From positions 62,001 through 126,000 of the forward strand of contig NZ_RWJI01000002.1 of assembly GCF_003933235.1 (NCBI RefSeq): 64,000 nucleotides of DNA. Reading direction: 5' to 3'. A program made the position numbers and the translations under genes. Position 1 is the stretch's first letter. The number at the start of each line of letters is the position of its first letter. The notes under the pieces were generated by a model. It had not been told where the DNA came from and ran no database searches. It was given only the letters and a program-made list of their open reading frames with translations. The stretch comes from Sphingorhabdus wooponensis (GTDB lineage: Bacteria > Pseudomonadota > Alphaproteobacteria > Sphingomonadales > Sphingomonadaceae). Shown here piece by piece: positions 43,973 to 55,785 of the stretch.

Positions 43973-44218
43973 TTAAGCAGTGGTTAGCTTGGTCACGGCA
44001 TCGACCAACTGGCCGACATTCTCAATCTCCGCCTGCAAATTCATGCTGATGATGATGTCGAAGCTGTCTTCGACTTCAGCCACAAAATCCATAACGGTCA
44101 GGCTGTCCCATTCAAGATCGCCAGCAAAGGTCGTTGCTTCACCAACTTCGACGCCTTTTTTGTTAAATGGTTCAATCAAGCCCTTGAGGCGATCAAACAT
44201 TTCGCTTCGGTCAGTCAT
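43973..44218 (-). CDS. Acyl carrier protein for sphingolipid synthesis
   Basis: 81 residues, acidic, with the phosphopantetheine site Ser39 in LEWDSLTVMDF. It differs from the fatty-acid AcpP (DSLDTVE) and resembles the dedicated AcpR-type ACP adjacent to spt in Caulobacter. ATG at 44218 with GAGGA upstream. Lies 20 bases before spt and is presumably its acyl donor. Confidence 0.88.
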   Translation of the reverse strand: MTDRSEMFDRLKGLIEPFNKKGVEVGEATTFAGDLEWDSLTVMDFVAEVEDSFDIIISMNLQAEIENVGQLVDAVTKLTTA

Positions 44219-44308
44219 TCTTACATCCTCGATATGATTGGCGGCCAATGCCCCATATATCCGCGCTATGGCAAGCGAATAAGGCGGCAAAAGGGCAAGG
44301 CTAAGGCG

Positions 44309-45213
44309 CTACATCCACCCATGCTTGCGATACCAGCTTACCGTGTCTTTCAGGCCCGCAGGCGTTGCAATTTCCGGCACCCAAAGCGAGGGTGCAGGGG
44401 CCGCGCCGCGATCAATGGTCCAGTCGGGATGCGCAAGGTAATTCGCGCGATCCGGCGTCAGCTTCGCCTTTGGCCCGCGGACCGCGCGGTCCGCCCAGCC
44501 TGCAAATTTCAAAAGAAAGCTCGGTGCATGTACGGCCGTGATGTTACGGCCAACCGCTGCGCCAATGGCTTTGGCAAAGGCTTCATGGCTCCACCCGTCC
44601 GCCGTCCCATCATCTGCTTCAAACAGGCGCTTCGACACATTGTCGGCTGACAACAAGGTTACGAGCAAGCGCGCCAGATCATCGACATGGATGACCGACA
44701 CGCGCCCGCGTGGCGGCAACAAAGCCCAGCCTTTGGCCGCAATACGGAACATATCAAACATTTCGGTATCGCCAGGGCCATAGACACCGGGTGGACGGAC
44801 GACGGTCCAGTCGAGCGTTGACGTCTTTACAAGATTTTCCGCCTTCGCCTTGCTCGCGCCATAGATGGACAGCGCCGGTTCTCGCGCGGCAAGTGACGAG
44901 ACCGCGACGAAGCGATCGATACCCGCCAATTGCGCAGCGGCGATCATGTTCGCCGTGCCCGCCACATTACCGCTTTCGAAACCAGCGGCATCGGGCGCGT
45001 TTACGACGCCAGCAACATGCAACACCGCGTCGGCCCCGTCGCACAATTCGATAAGGCTGGCTGTATCATCCAAGCGGCCATGCACCCATGTCACGCCTGC
45101 TGTCTTGGGCTGGTCGCGCCGTGTCAATGCCCGCACGTGCCAACCAGCCGCGACCAATCGGCCCAGCGTAATCCGCCCGACGAACCCCGTCGCGCCTGTC
45201 AATGCGACCGTTT

Positions 45214-45217
<4 letters not shown>
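44309..45217 (-). CDS. cerR: NAD-dependent epimerase/dehydratase family protein, probable ceramide reductase
   Basis: 302 residues, extended SDR: Rossmann motif TGATGFVG at residues 7-14, catalytic YxxxK seen in SIYGASKAKAE, RPPGVYGPG. Between proB and acp-spt it matches the CerR ketone reductase of the Caulobacter ceramide pathway. GTG start at 45217 overlaps the proB stop (GTGA), so translation is probably coupled. Substrate assignment rests on context plus fold. Confidence 0.8.
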
Positions 45218-47390
<2,173 letters not shown>

Positions 47391-47410
47391 TTAGACTATC
47401 AAATCGATTT

Positions 47411-47481
47411 CGTCATCCCGAACTCGTTTCGGGACAACATGCTAACGTCGCCTGTTATGCTGAAACGAGTTCAGCACGACG
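47411..47481. repeat. REP-like element (two hairpins)
   Basis: TCCCGAA...TTCGGGA and TGCTGAA...TTCAGCA form two short hairpins separated by about 30 bases, bounded by CGTCATCCC and GCACGACG. Same family as 50431-50521. It lies just upstream of obgE. Confidence 0.75.
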
Positions 47482-47547
47482 AAACCAAGGGTGCGAGAAA
47501 TCGCCGCCAGGGCAGTGCGGCCTGCCAGCCGTAGCTTTAGCGAAGGT

Positions 47548-47623
47548 TGGTGGAGCCTAGGGGAGTCGAACCCCTGACCTCTACACTGCCAGTGTAGCGC
47601 TCTACCAGCTGAGCTAAGGCCCC
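47548..47623 (-). tRNA. tRNA-Ala (GGC anticodon)
   Basis: Cloverleaf on the minus strand: acceptor GGGGCCT pairs with AGGCTCC, D-arm TAGCTCAGCTGGTAGAGC, anticodon stem CTACA/TGTAG with loop CTGGCAG (anticodon GGC), T-arm GGGGTTCGACTCCCC, and encoded CCA. 76 nt. Confidence 0.96.
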
Positions 47624-47696
47624 ATCTGGCTGCCTGTTGGCAGCCTTGGTGAGGAGCGCCACTAGCGGGCGCTCCTGTATATATCAAGTCCGAAGA

Positions 47697-48014
47697 TTAG
47701 ATGTCGTCGGGCTCATCTTCTGTGCCAGCGACGCCAAGATCTTCGTCACCGCCCAAGTCGACATCATTGTCAGGCGAAACGTCGCCATCAACGGCATCGA
47801 CGTCAATGTCGAGATCGTCATCCGCCAGATCCGAATCGTCTTTCTTCTTTTCAGCTTCTTCGAACGGCAATGGCTGCTTCGATTTCAAAACTGGCTCTGG
47901 CGTCCACTGATTGCCGCATTCGATGCATTCAACCGGTTCGTCCTTCGTCAGGTCATAAAAACGAACGCCACATTTCGGGCAAGTGCGCTTGGTTCCCCAT
48001 TCAGCCTTGATCAT
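47697..48014 (-). CDS. TIGR02300 / FYDLN-acid family zinc-ribbon protein
   Basis: 105 residues. N-terminal MIKAEWGTKRTCPKCG with FYDLTKDEPVECIECG, a zinc ribbon with two CxxC pairs, followed by an extremely acidic Asp-rich C-terminal half. This two-part layout is conserved in Alphaproteobacteria; function unknown. The ATG at 48014 is the family start; the open frame extends upstream to 48077. Confidence 0.9.
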   Translation of the reverse strand: MIKAEWGTKRTCPKCGVRFYDLTKDEPVECIECGNQWTPEPVLKSKQPLPFEEAEKKKDDSDLADDDLDIDVDAVDGDVSPDNDVDLGGDEDLGVAGTEDEPDDI

Positions 48015-48169
48015 GGCGGGCTTAAATCCTTTTAAACTGGCTTGGAAAGGCAATGCACATCTGTGAATCACCGTCAATTGGCGCGGCCTTTGCCACAGCG
48101 ACGCGCCGCTGTCAAAAATTACTGTGGTCGTTGACTTGAACGCGCATCATCCGCAAAGCGCAAAACATC

Positions 48170-49504
48170 ATGCACAGCGCCCCATCCCGACCCGGTAGTT
48201 TTCAACCAAGCGGCCCGTTACGCGGCACGCTAAAGGTTCCAGGCGATAAATCCATTTCGCATCGTTCACTTATGTTGAGCGCACTCGCCGTGGGTGAGAG
48301 CAAAATTACTGGCTTGCTAGAAGGCGAAGATGTGCTCGCCACCGCTGCCGCCATGCGGGCCATGGGTGCGCATATTGAACGCACTGGCGAAGGCCATTGG
48401 ACCGTTAACGGCGTGGGCGTGGGCGGCCTGTTGCAGCCCGCTGGCGCACTCGACATGGGCAATAGCGGAACTTCAACACGGCTATTGATGGGGTTGGTCG
48501 CCAGCCACCGACTAACCGCGACCTTCATTGGCGATGCCAGCCTGTCCAAACGCCCAATGGGCCGCGTAATTGATCCGCTGAGCCAAATGGGCGCCGAGTT
48601 TACGGCAAGCCCCGGCGGCATGCTGCCATTGATGGTGCGCGGATTGGTACCTGCCGTGCCTATCTGCTACCGTCTGCCGGTGGCCTCCGCACAAGTGAAA
48701 AGCGCTGTCTTGCTAGCGGGGTTAAACATTGCTGGCATCACCGAAGTGATAGAGCCTGTGCCTACCCGCGACCATAGCGAACGGATGCTGCGTGGATTTG
48801 GTGCGGATTTGACAGTTGATGTCGACGCTGATGGCGTTCGCCATATCCGATTGATGGGCGAAGCCGAATTACAGCCACAGCAAATTGACGTTCCCGGAGA
48901 TCCCTCTTCGGCAGCCTTCTTCATTGTCGCGGCATTGATTACGCCGGGGAGCGAAGTCACTGTCACCCATGTCGGCATGAACCCGACGCGTACGGGCATT
49001 TACAAGATGCTGGAAGCGATGGGCGCGGACCTCACTTATTCTAACGCGCGCGAAGTCGGCGGCGAGCCCGTGGCGGACATCACCGCGCGGCACTCTGTCC
49101 TGCGCGGTATCGACGTCCCAGCGGATGTGGCGCCAAGTATGATCGACGAATTTCCAGTATTCTTCGTCGCGGCTAGCATGGCCCAAGGCCGGACAACGAC
49201 CAGCGGCCTCGACGAACTGCGCGTGAAGGAATCCGACCGACTTGCGCTTATGGCGACTGGCTTGAAAGCCATTGGCGCGCGGGTTGAGGAACGCGAGGAC
49301 GGCCTCGTCATCGACGGCACTGGCGGGGAGCCGCTGGAGGGCGGCGCAACAGTCACCAGTGCGCTTGACCACCGCATCGCCATGAGCTTTGCAGTGGCAG
49401 GCCAGCACACTTATCACCCAGTAACGGTAGATGATGTGTCGCCCATCGCGACCAGCTTTCCGACATTTGAATCTATCTTACATATTCTGCAGGTGCAGCA
49501 TTGA
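48170..49504 (+). CDS. aroA: 3-phosphoshikimate 1-carboxyvinyltransferase (EPSP synthase)
   Basis: Shikimate pathway, 444 residues. GTLKVPGDKSISHRSLML, DMGNSGTSTRLLMG, SSAAFF and LRVKESDRL are the active-site blocks. The sequence near GNSGTSTR has the alanine/glycine pattern of type II-like EPSPS; glyphosate tolerance is not inferred. Heads aroA-DUF-cmk-rpsA-ihfB. Confidence 0.97.
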   Translation: MHSAPSRPGSFQPSGPLRGTLKVPGDKSISHRSLMLSALAVGESKITGLLEGEDVLATAAAMRAMGAHIERTGEGHWTVNGVGVGGLLQPAGALDMGNSGTSTRLLMGLVASHRLTATFIGDASLSKRPMGRVIDPLSQMGAEFTASPGGMLPLMVRGLVPAVPICYRLPVASAQVKSAVLLAGLNIAGITEVIEPVPTRDHSERMLRGFGADLTVDVDADGVRHIRLMGEAELQPQQIDVPGDPSSAAFFIVAALITPGSEVTVTHVGMNPTRTGIYKMLEAMGADLTYSNAREVGGEPVADITARHSVLRGIDVPADVAPSMIDEFPVFFVAASMAQGRTTTSGLDELRVKESDRLALMATGLKAIGARVEEREDGLVIDGTGGEPLEGGATVTSALDHRIAMSFAVAGQHTYHPVTVDDVSPIATSFPTFESILHILQVQH

Positions 49505-49779
49505 CCGAATATGTATCGCCTTTCGCCGCGGACCTGATTGGGTTTGCGGGTAGCTTCTTCATCGTGGCGGCGTTCGCGTACAGCAACCTCACGGCAAAGA
49601 TGAATGCTTTGTGGTTCAACGTCGCAAACTTCCTTGGTGCAGCGTTGCTGACCATTTCGTTGACGGTGAATTTCAACCTACCAACGATGGTGCTGGAAAT
49701 TGTCTGGATGGCGATTGCGCTATTTGGCATCACCAAAGCGCTGATGGCACGGCGCACTGAGCGGGACACAGTCGAATGA
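49501..49779 (+). CDS. CBU_0592-like small membrane protein
   Basis: 92 residues, three hydrophobic segments (DLIGFAGSFFIVAAFAY, NVANFLGAALLTISL, VLEIVWMAIALFG). TTG start overlaps the aroA stop by four bases and its stop overlaps the cmk start (ATGA), so it is translated as part of the operon. Function unknown. Confidence 0.78.
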   Translation: MTEYVSPFAADLIGFAGSFFIVAAFAYSNLTAKMNALWFNVANFLGAALLTISLTVNFNLPTMVLEIVWMAIALFGITKALMARRTERDTVE

Positions 49780-50402
49780 TCCTCGCCGTTGATGGGCCAA
49801 CTGCCTCGGGCAAGGGCACATTGGCAAAGGCATTGGCCGCGCATTTTGGGTTGCCGTTTCTGGATACGGGCTTGCTCTACCGTGCGGTGGGACGGCAAGT
49901 GCAATTGCACCAAGGAAACCCCGACAATGCGGCGGACGCTTTGGCGGGATGCGCGTTCCCTGATAGCTTGCTGGATGACCCGATGTTGCGAAGCGAAGAA
50001 GTTGGTGGGATAGCCAGCCGAGTTTCGATCCACCCCATGGTGCGCGCGGCGCTAAACAAGCGGCAAGTCGATTTTGCCAATCAGCCCGGCGGTGCATTGC
50101 TCGACGGGCGCGACATTGGGACCGTTATCGCACCGCATGCGGATGTAAAATTGTTCATCACCGCGCCGGCAGAGGTTCGCGCACGGCGGCGGCATACGGA
50201 GATGACGCGGCAGGGCATCTCGACCGAATTTGCTAATATTCTTGCCGATATTCGCGCCCGCGACGAACGCGACACCGGCCGAGCCGACGCGCCGTTAAAA
50301 CCCGCGGAAGACGCGCTATTGCTTGATACCGGCGATTTGACTATAGGCGACGCCGTTCAAGCCGCGATAGCTTTAGTGGAGTCTCGACTTCGCAAGAGCT
50401 GA
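49776..50402 (+). CDS. cmk: Cytidylate kinase
   Basis: Phosphorylates CMP and dCMP. 208 residues: P-loop region ILAVDGPTASGKGTLAKALA, LDTGLLYRAVG and DGRDIGTVI, RRRHTEM. Between aroA and rpsA as in most proteobacteria. Confidence 0.96.
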   Translation: MILAVDGPTASGKGTLAKALAAHFGLPFLDTGLLYRAVGRQVQLHQGNPDNAADALAGCAFPDSLLDDPMLRSEEVGGIASRVSIHPMVRAALNKRQVDFANQPGGALLDGRDIGTVIAPHADVKLFITAPAEVRARRRHTEMTRQGISTEFANILADIRARDERDTGRADAPLKPAEDALLLDTGDLTIGDAVQAAIALVESRLRKS

Positions 50403-50430
50403 GCAGCCGGAGTGTCTCGATAGAACACAC

Positions 50431-50521
50431 CGTCACCCTGAACCTGTTTCAGGGTCCATTTCGCCTCGCTGACCTTTGGTCTAAGTTGATGGATGGATGC
50501 TGAAACAAATTCAGCATGACG
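50431..50521. repeat. REP-like element (two hairpins)
   Basis: CGTCACCCTGAACCTGTTTC with AGGG (CCCTGAA/TTCAGGG hairpin), about 40 bases, then TGCTGAAACAAATTCAGCAT with GACG. Same architecture as 47411-47481, in the gap before rpsA. Confidence 0.75.
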
Positions 50522-50651
50522 TGGTTTTTTGCTTCGTTATGCGCCGTATTTGGACGCTTTGCTGCTATTCGGGCATCAGGGCAACTCTGGTCAAAGACCG
50601 TCGGAACCAACCGACTGGCCGGACAAAATGTACGTAAGGACACTCTAACCT

Positions 50652-52358
50652 ATGGCAACTTCGCCAAACCCGACCCGCGACGATTTCGCGGCACTTCTCG
50701 ACGAATCACTTGGTGGCGCAGACGGTGGCTTTGAAGGCCGCGTCGTAAAAGGCACCATAACCGCAATCGACAATGACCATGCTGTCATCGATGTGGGTCT
50801 CAAATCCGAAGGCCGTGTGGCGCTGCGTGAATTCGCTATGCCCGGCCAGAAAGCCGACCTGAAGGTTGGCGACGAAGTCGAAGTCTTCGTAGACCGCGTA
50901 GAAAATATGAACGGCGAAGCCATGCTCAGCCGCGATCGCGCCCGTCGCGAAGCCGCTTGGGATGTGCTGGAAGGCGAATTTGACGCAGGCAACCGTGTTG
51001 ATGGCGTTATCTTCGGCCGCGTAAAGGGTGGTTTCACCGTTGATCTGGGCGGCGCAGTGGCATTCTTGCCCGGCAGCCAAGTTGACGTTCGTCCCGTCCG
51101 TGACGTTGCGCCATTGATGGACATCGCTCAACCCTTCGTTATCCTGAAAATGGACCGCAAGCGTGGCAACATCGTTGTATCGCGTCGCGCCATTTTGGAA
51201 GAAACACGCGCAGAACAGCGCACGGGCCTTATCCAGAACCTCGCCGAAGGTCAGATCATCGACGGCGTCGTCAAGAACATCACCGATTATGGTGCGTTCG
51301 TCGATCTGGGCGGCATTGATGGCCTGCTGCACGTCACCGACATCAGCTACAAGCGTATCAACCACCCAAGCGAAGTCATCAACATTGGTGACACGGTTAA
51401 GGTGCAGATCGTTCGTATCAACAAGGACACACAGCGCATCAGCCTTGGCATGAAGCAGTTGGAAAGCGATCCTTGGGATGCAGCTGTTGCCAAATATCCA
51501 GTTGGCACCAAGCTTAAGGGCGCGGTCACGAACATCACCGAATATGGTGCATTCATCGAACTCGAAGCTGGCATCGAAGGTCTGGTCCACGTTTCGGAAA
51601 TGTCCTGGACAAAGAAAAACGTCCACCCAGGCAAAATCGTTTCGACAAGCCAAGAAGTCGACGTTGTCGTTCTCGACATCGACATGGAAAAGCGTCGCAT
51701 TTCGCTTGGCCTCAAGCAAGCGCACGACAATCCATGGGCGTCGTTCGCTGACAAGTTCCCCGTTGGTTCGACCGTTGAAGGCGAAGTCAAGAATGCGACC
51801 GAATTCGGCCTGTTCATTGGTCTCGACGGCGACGTTGACGGCATGGTTCACATGTCCGACATCGCATGGGGCATCACGGGCGAAGAAGCCCTGCACCTTC
51901 ACCGCAAGGGCGAAACCGTCAAGGCAATCGTTCTCGACATCGACGCCGAGAAAGAGCGCATTTCGCTCGGCATCAAGCAGTTGGAAAAGGGTGCTCCATC
52001 GGCAGCCGGCGCTGCTTCGGCAAGCGGCCTGAAGAAGGGTGGCACCACCACCGTTACTGTTCTTGAAGTGCGCGATGGCGGACTTGAAGTGCAAGCGGGC
52101 GAAGATGGCGCAACTGGCTTCATCAAACGTGCTGACCTTGGCCGCGACCGTGACGAGCAACGTCCGGACCGTTTCCAAGTTGGTCAAAAGTTTGATGCTA
52201 TGGTCACCGGTTTCGACCGTTCGAAAAAGCCAAACTTCTCGGTCAAGGCGCTTCAGCTCGCTGAAGAAAAGCAAGCCGTTGAGCAATATGGTTCGTCGGA
52301 TTCCGGCGCATCGCTTGGCGATATCTTGGGTGAGGCACTCAAGGGCGTGAAGAAATAA
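50652..52358 (+). CDS. rpsA: 30S ribosomal protein S1
   Basis: 568 residues with six S1 RNA-binding repeats (e.g. GVVKNITDYGAFVDLGGIDG and GAVTNITEYGAFIELEAGIE), the usual alphaproteobacterial length. Located after cmk, as in many genomes, and ended by a strong terminator. Confidence 0.97.
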   Translation: MATSPNPTRDDFAALLDESLGGADGGFEGRVVKGTITAIDNDHAVIDVGLKSEGRVALREFAMPGQKADLKVGDEVEVFVDRVENMNGEAMLSRDRARREAAWDVLEGEFDAGNRVDGVIFGRVKGGFTVDLGGAVAFLPGSQVDVRPVRDVAPLMDIAQPFVILKMDRKRGNIVVSRRAILEETRAEQRTGLIQNLAEGQIIDGVVKNITDYGAFVDLGGIDGLLHVTDISYKRINHPSEVINIGDTVKVQIVRINKDTQRISLGMKQLESDPWDAAVAKYPVGTKLKGAVTNITEYGAFIELEAGIEGLVHVSEMSWTKKNVHPGKIVSTSQEVDVVVLDIDMEKRRISLGLKQAHDNPWASFADKFPVGSTVEGEVKNATEFGLFIGLDGDVDGMVHMSDIAWGITGEEALHLHRKGETVKAIVLDIDAEKERISLGIKQLEKGAPSAAGAASASGLKKGGTTTVTVLEVRDGGLEVQAGEDGATGFIKRADLGRDRDEQRPDRFQVGQKFDAMVTGFDRSKKPNFSVKALQLAEEKQAVEQYGSSDSGASLGDILGEALKGVKK

Positions 52359-52395
52359 ATTTCCGCTAAAACTACCATCCGAAATATCGGAATAG

Positions 52396-52428
52396 AAACC
52401 CGCTCCTTGCTTGAGGAGCGGGTTTTTT
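52396..52428 (+). terminator. Terminator of rpsA
   Basis: AACCCGCTCC and GGAGCGGGTT form a 10-bp stem followed by TTTT. Confidence 0.93.
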
Positions 52429-52573
52429 GCTGTCTATGGCATGAAACCTTCGGAAGACCGTTGTAATAATGAAAAATTTCTGCCAGCGTGCCTACATTAT
52501 TGTAACGCATTGTAACGTGATATTTGATAAGCGCCCTGCGTCCTATTAGATAACGGTAAGAGAGGAACATTAT

Positions 52574-52852
52574 ATGATCCGTTCCGAGTTGATCAAAAAG
52601 CTTGAAGCTGAGAATCTGGAACTCAAAACAGAAGAAATCGAAAAGATTGTCGATTTGTTTTTTGACCAGATCATTCAACGCCTTTCTGATGGCGGGCGCG
52701 TTGAATTGCGCGGCTTTGGTGCTTTTTCGACCCGCGACCGCAGCCCACGCAAAGGCCGCAACCCACGCACGGGTGCATCGGTTGAAGTGCCATCGAAGCG
52801 CGTACCCTATTTCAAACCGGGCAAAGAAGTCCGCGAAGGCCTTAACAAATAA
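52574..52852 (+). CDS. ihfB: Integration host factor subunit beta
   Basis: 92-residue DNA-bending protein (MIRSELIKKLEAENLEL, then VELRGFGAFSTRDRSPRKGRNP and VPYFKPGKEVR). IHF partner of IhfA for transcription and recombination. AGAGGAAC ribosome site. Position after rpsA is conserved. Confidence 0.96.
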   Translation: MIRSELIKKLEAENLELKTEEIEKIVDLFFDQIIQRLSDGGRVELRGFGAFSTRDRSPRKGRNPRTGASVEVPSKRVPYFKPGKEVREGLNK

Positions 52853-52909
52853 GTTGTTTGTGCAAAGGCACTTGACGCTGCGAGCGTAATGCTGTCTGCG
52901 CATGGTCAA

Positions 52910-52995
52910 GCGGATGTGGCGGAATGGTAGACGCTACAGACTTAAAATCTGTTGTCCGTAAGGGCGTGCGGGTTCGAGTCCCGCCATCCGCACCA
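52910..52995 (+). tRNA. tRNA-Leu (TAA anticodon)
   Basis: Acceptor GCGGATG pairs with CATCCGC, the anticodon arm CAGACTTAAAATCTG carries TAA, a long variable arm (GTCCGTAAGGGC) is present, and CCA is encoded at 52993-52995. 86 nt. Confidence 0.96.
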
Positions 52996-53057
52996 ATTGG
53001 CCTTAACCGCCCTTCAGAATAACATCATCTTTCATGCAAGTTGCGCCCCTTCGCCCC

Positions 53058-54566
53058 TTAGTTGCGCGGGGGCTGACGTCGGTAGCTTAGCGCTTCGGCA
53101 ATGTGGATACGGCCAACGTCTTTGGCATTAGCCAAATCGGCTATGGTACGGGCAACGCGCAATATACGCGTGTAGCCGCGCGCCGATAGGCGCATCGCTT
53201 CTGCCGCTTGGGCAAGCAATTTCTGACCCGCCACATCTGGTGTGGCAAAAGCCGCAAGTGCATCACCATCTAAATCCGCATTCGTTCGCAGATCGGTGCC
53301 TTGCAGCCGCGCACTCTGCAGGAGGCGCGCTGCTTGCACCCTCATGGCGACCTCCGCCGATCCTTCTGCAGGCGGCGGAAGGACCAAGTCTGCGGCGCGC
53401 ACGGCCTGCACTTCGACATGCAGATCAATCCGGTCCAACAATGGCCCCGATATCTTTGCCTGATAGTCCGCAGCGCATCGTGGTGCCCGGCTACATGCCA
53501 ACGCCGCGTCGCCAAGATGCCCACAACGGCACGGGTTCATTGCGGCGACCAATTGGACGTTGGCAGGGAAGGTCACATGGCTGTTGGCCCGCGCAACGCT
53601 AACTTCGCCAGTTTCCAGCGGCTGCCGCAAACTGTCAAGTACGCCGCGTTGGAACTCAGGCAGTTCGTCGAGGAACAAGACACCAAGATGCGCCAAGCTT
53701 ACTTCGCCGGGACGAATACGAAGACCGCCGCCTACCAACGCTGGCATAGACGCACTGTGATGCGGTGCACGAAACGGACGGGTACGCAATAAACGGCCAC
53801 CGTCCAACGATCCGGCGACAGATGCAATCATCGACACTTCCAATGCTTCAGCAGGCGAAAGCTCCGGCAGAATACCGGGCATACATGAGGCCAATAAAGA
53901 CTTACCCGCCCCCGGTGGGCCAATCATCGCCAAATTGTGACCACCAGCAGCCGCAATCTCCAGCGCGCGCTTTGCGGTTTCCTGCCCTTTGACCATTTTC
54001 AGATCAGGCCCCTTTTCGCGCGGCGCTGCAACCCCAGGCGCAGGCGGACGCAGCAAGGATTGCCCTTTCAAATGGTTCAGTAAGCCAAGCAAGTCCGGCG
54101 CGGCCACGACTTCGATTTCACCTGCCCAAGCGGCTTCTGACCCTTGCATTGCTGGACATATTAAGCCGAGCCCGCGTGCCGAGGCATGTAGCGCCGCCAA
54201 AAGCACGCCAGGTGATGCCGCGACCCTGCCATCCAAACCGAGCTCACCGACTACAACAAATTGCGCCAGCGCCTCTGCATCCACCAGCCCCATGGCCCCA
54301 AGCAATGCCAAGGCAATTGGCAGGTCATAATGCGACCCTTCTTTGGGTAGGTCCGCAGGAGACAGATTAATGGTGATCCGTTTAGGCGGCAAAGCGAGAC
54401 CCAGCGCGGAGATTGCGGCGCGTACCCGCTCCCGACTCTCTGCGACTGCCTTATCTGGAAGACCCACAACGGCGAAGCTGACCATCCCTGGTGCGACTTG
54501 GCATTGAACTTCAACGCTGCGCGCTTCCAAGCCGAGATACGCGACTGTGGAAACAATCGACACCAT
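53058..54566 (-). CDS. YifB/ComM family Mg-chelatase-like AAA+ ATPase
   Basis: 502 residues. N-terminal SVEVQCQVAPGMVSFAVVGL with ATP-binding GPPGAGKSLLA at about residue 215, Walker B LFLDELPEF, and the C-terminal Mg-chelatase-like domain (RGYTRILRVARTIADLA). ComM homologues are hexameric branch-migration helicases used in natural transformation. No other competence gene is near. Confidence 0.94.
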   Translation of the reverse strand: MVSIVSTVAYLGLEARSVEVQCQVAPGMVSFAVVGLPDKAVAESRERVRAAISALGLALPPKRITINLSPADLPKEGSHYDLPIALALLGAMGLVDAEALAQFVVVGELGLDGRVAASPGVLLAALHASARGLGLICPAMQGSEAAWAGEIEVVAAPDLLGLLNHLKGQSLLRPPAPGVAAPREKGPDLKMVKGQETAKRALEIAAAGGHNLAMIGPPGAGKSLLASCMPGILPELSPAEALEVSMIASVAGSLDGGRLLRTRPFRAPHHSASMPALVGGGLRIRPGEVSLAHLGVLFLDELPEFQRGVLDSLRQPLETGEVSVARANSHVTFPANVQLVAAMNPCRCGHLGDAALACSRAPRCAADYQAKISGPLLDRIDLHVEVQAVRAADLVLPPPAEGSAEVAMRVQAARLLQSARLQGTDLRTNADLDGDALAAFATPDVAGQKLLAQAAEAMRLSARGYTRILRVARTIADLANAKDVGRIHIAEALSYRRQPPRN

Positions 54567-54781
54567 ATATTGTCCCCAAAGGTGGACCCCCGCTGTGCTG
54601 GGATGACGTTACAGCGGAGGCCCGGCCGACCGGTCCAGTGATCGACATGGCCAACTGCGCCGTGAAAGGCACCGATGACAAGCGCTACCGTTTCGTATAC
54701 TAAAGGTTGGTATATCCTATTTGCCGCCATCTATAGGCAAGCCAGATGCGGAAACACTTAGAAATCAGACGTTTTTAGGAC

Positions 54782-55453
54782 TTAAAAATCGACCTGCTCA
54801 TAATGTTTGGGCGGCGCGATAACTTCCATCCGTTCGGACAATAAGGGCCGAAAGCTAGGCCGCGATTTGAACATAGCATACCATGCCTTGGTCTGTTCAT
54901 GCCCATTCCAGTCGATTCCACCAAGATAATCCGCGACGGAAATCTGCGCCGCTGCAGCCAAGTCAGCCATTGTCATAGTTGAGCCCGCCAACCATGCGCG
55001 GTGGTCGATGAGATAATCGATATAATCGAGATGGCCGTTCGCTAGCTTCATCGCTTCGCGTAATATTTTGGCTTCGGGCGGTTGACGATCAATCAGTCGC
55101 TTCTTCATGCGCTCATGCAAAAGTGGCTGTGTCACGTCGCCATAAAATTGTTCGTCGAACCAAGATACGAGACGGCGAATTTCGGCGCGATATTGCGCGG
55201 TTCCGCTAATCATCGGGTTCGTTGGAACGGTTTCGTCAATATATTCCGAAATGGCGACCGAATCGGACAAAGTGATATTGCGTTCGGTATCGCGCATGAC
55301 GGGCGTCCGTCCCGCAGGGTTCATTTGCACAAATTCGTCGCGCTGATCCCAAGGATTCTCTCGCACCAAGCTATATGGCACGCCTTTTTCGCCTAGCAGA
55401 AGACGTACTTTGCGTGAAAAGGGACAGAGTGGATATTGATGGAGTTGCCACAT
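54782..55453 (-). CDS. Glutathione S-transferase family protein
   Basis: 223 residues: thioredoxin-like N-terminal half (LHQYPLCPFSRKVRLLL, catalytic-type Ser/Cys in CPFS, NPAGRTPVM cis-Pro, DSVAISEYID), then the helical C-terminal domain. Substrate unknown; standalone. Confidence 0.92.
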   Translation of the reverse strand: MWQLHQYPLCPFSRKVRLLLGEKGVPYSLVRENPWDQRDEFVQMNPAGRTPVMRDTERNITLSDSVAISEYIDETVPTNPMISGTAQYRAEIRRLVSWFDEQFYGDVTQPLLHERMKKRLIDRQPPEAKILREAMKLANGHLDYIDYLIDHRAWLAGSTMTMADLAAAAQISVADYLGGIDWNGHEQTKAWYAMFKSRPSFRPLLSERMEVIAPPKHYEQVDF

Positions 55454-55514
55454 GTGTATCTGTTAGAACCGGTTACACAGAATGTGAAGGGGGCGTCGCC
55501 CCAAAAGCAAAGGC

Positions 55515-55785
55515 ATTAGGGTCAGGACCACTTAAATCCACCTTCGCGGCGTCAAAATGGCAAAGATATCGAGGTAAAATGTCCGCCGCAGGCTGTTATT
55601 CTGCCTGCAAGGGCATTTTGTTTCGAGATCGCAGCCATTTTGGCGTCCTTCGGATTTGACCCATATTGTCCATTGCTGCGTTGGCAAGCTTGGACTTAGA
55701 ACCACTAAGCCCAGCGCTTGCCGCCTTGCACTGAACAATATGGCCTCAAACCGCGAAGGTGCATTTAAGTGGTCCTGACCCTAAT
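55515..55785. mobile_element. MITE-like element with 35-bp terminal inverted repeats
   Basis: 271 bases. The left end ATTAGGGTCAGGACCACTTA (continuing AATCCACCTTCGCGG) and the reverse complement of the right end are identical over 35 bases except one (C to G). No transposase is encoded; the longest internal frame is a 68-codon minus-strand ORF without a known domain. A TA at each boundary would fit TA-duplicating (IS630/Tc1-type) elements. The right TIR supplies the TAG stop of the small lipoprotein gene. Confidence 0.8.

Noticed and set aside
50706-52286. Very long minus-strand ORF opposite rpsA
   Set aside because: Antisense shadow of the biased codons of ribosomal protein S1.
55532-55738. 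68-codon minus-strand ORF inside the MITE
   Set aside because: No transposase motif; non-coding filler of a short inverted-repeat element.
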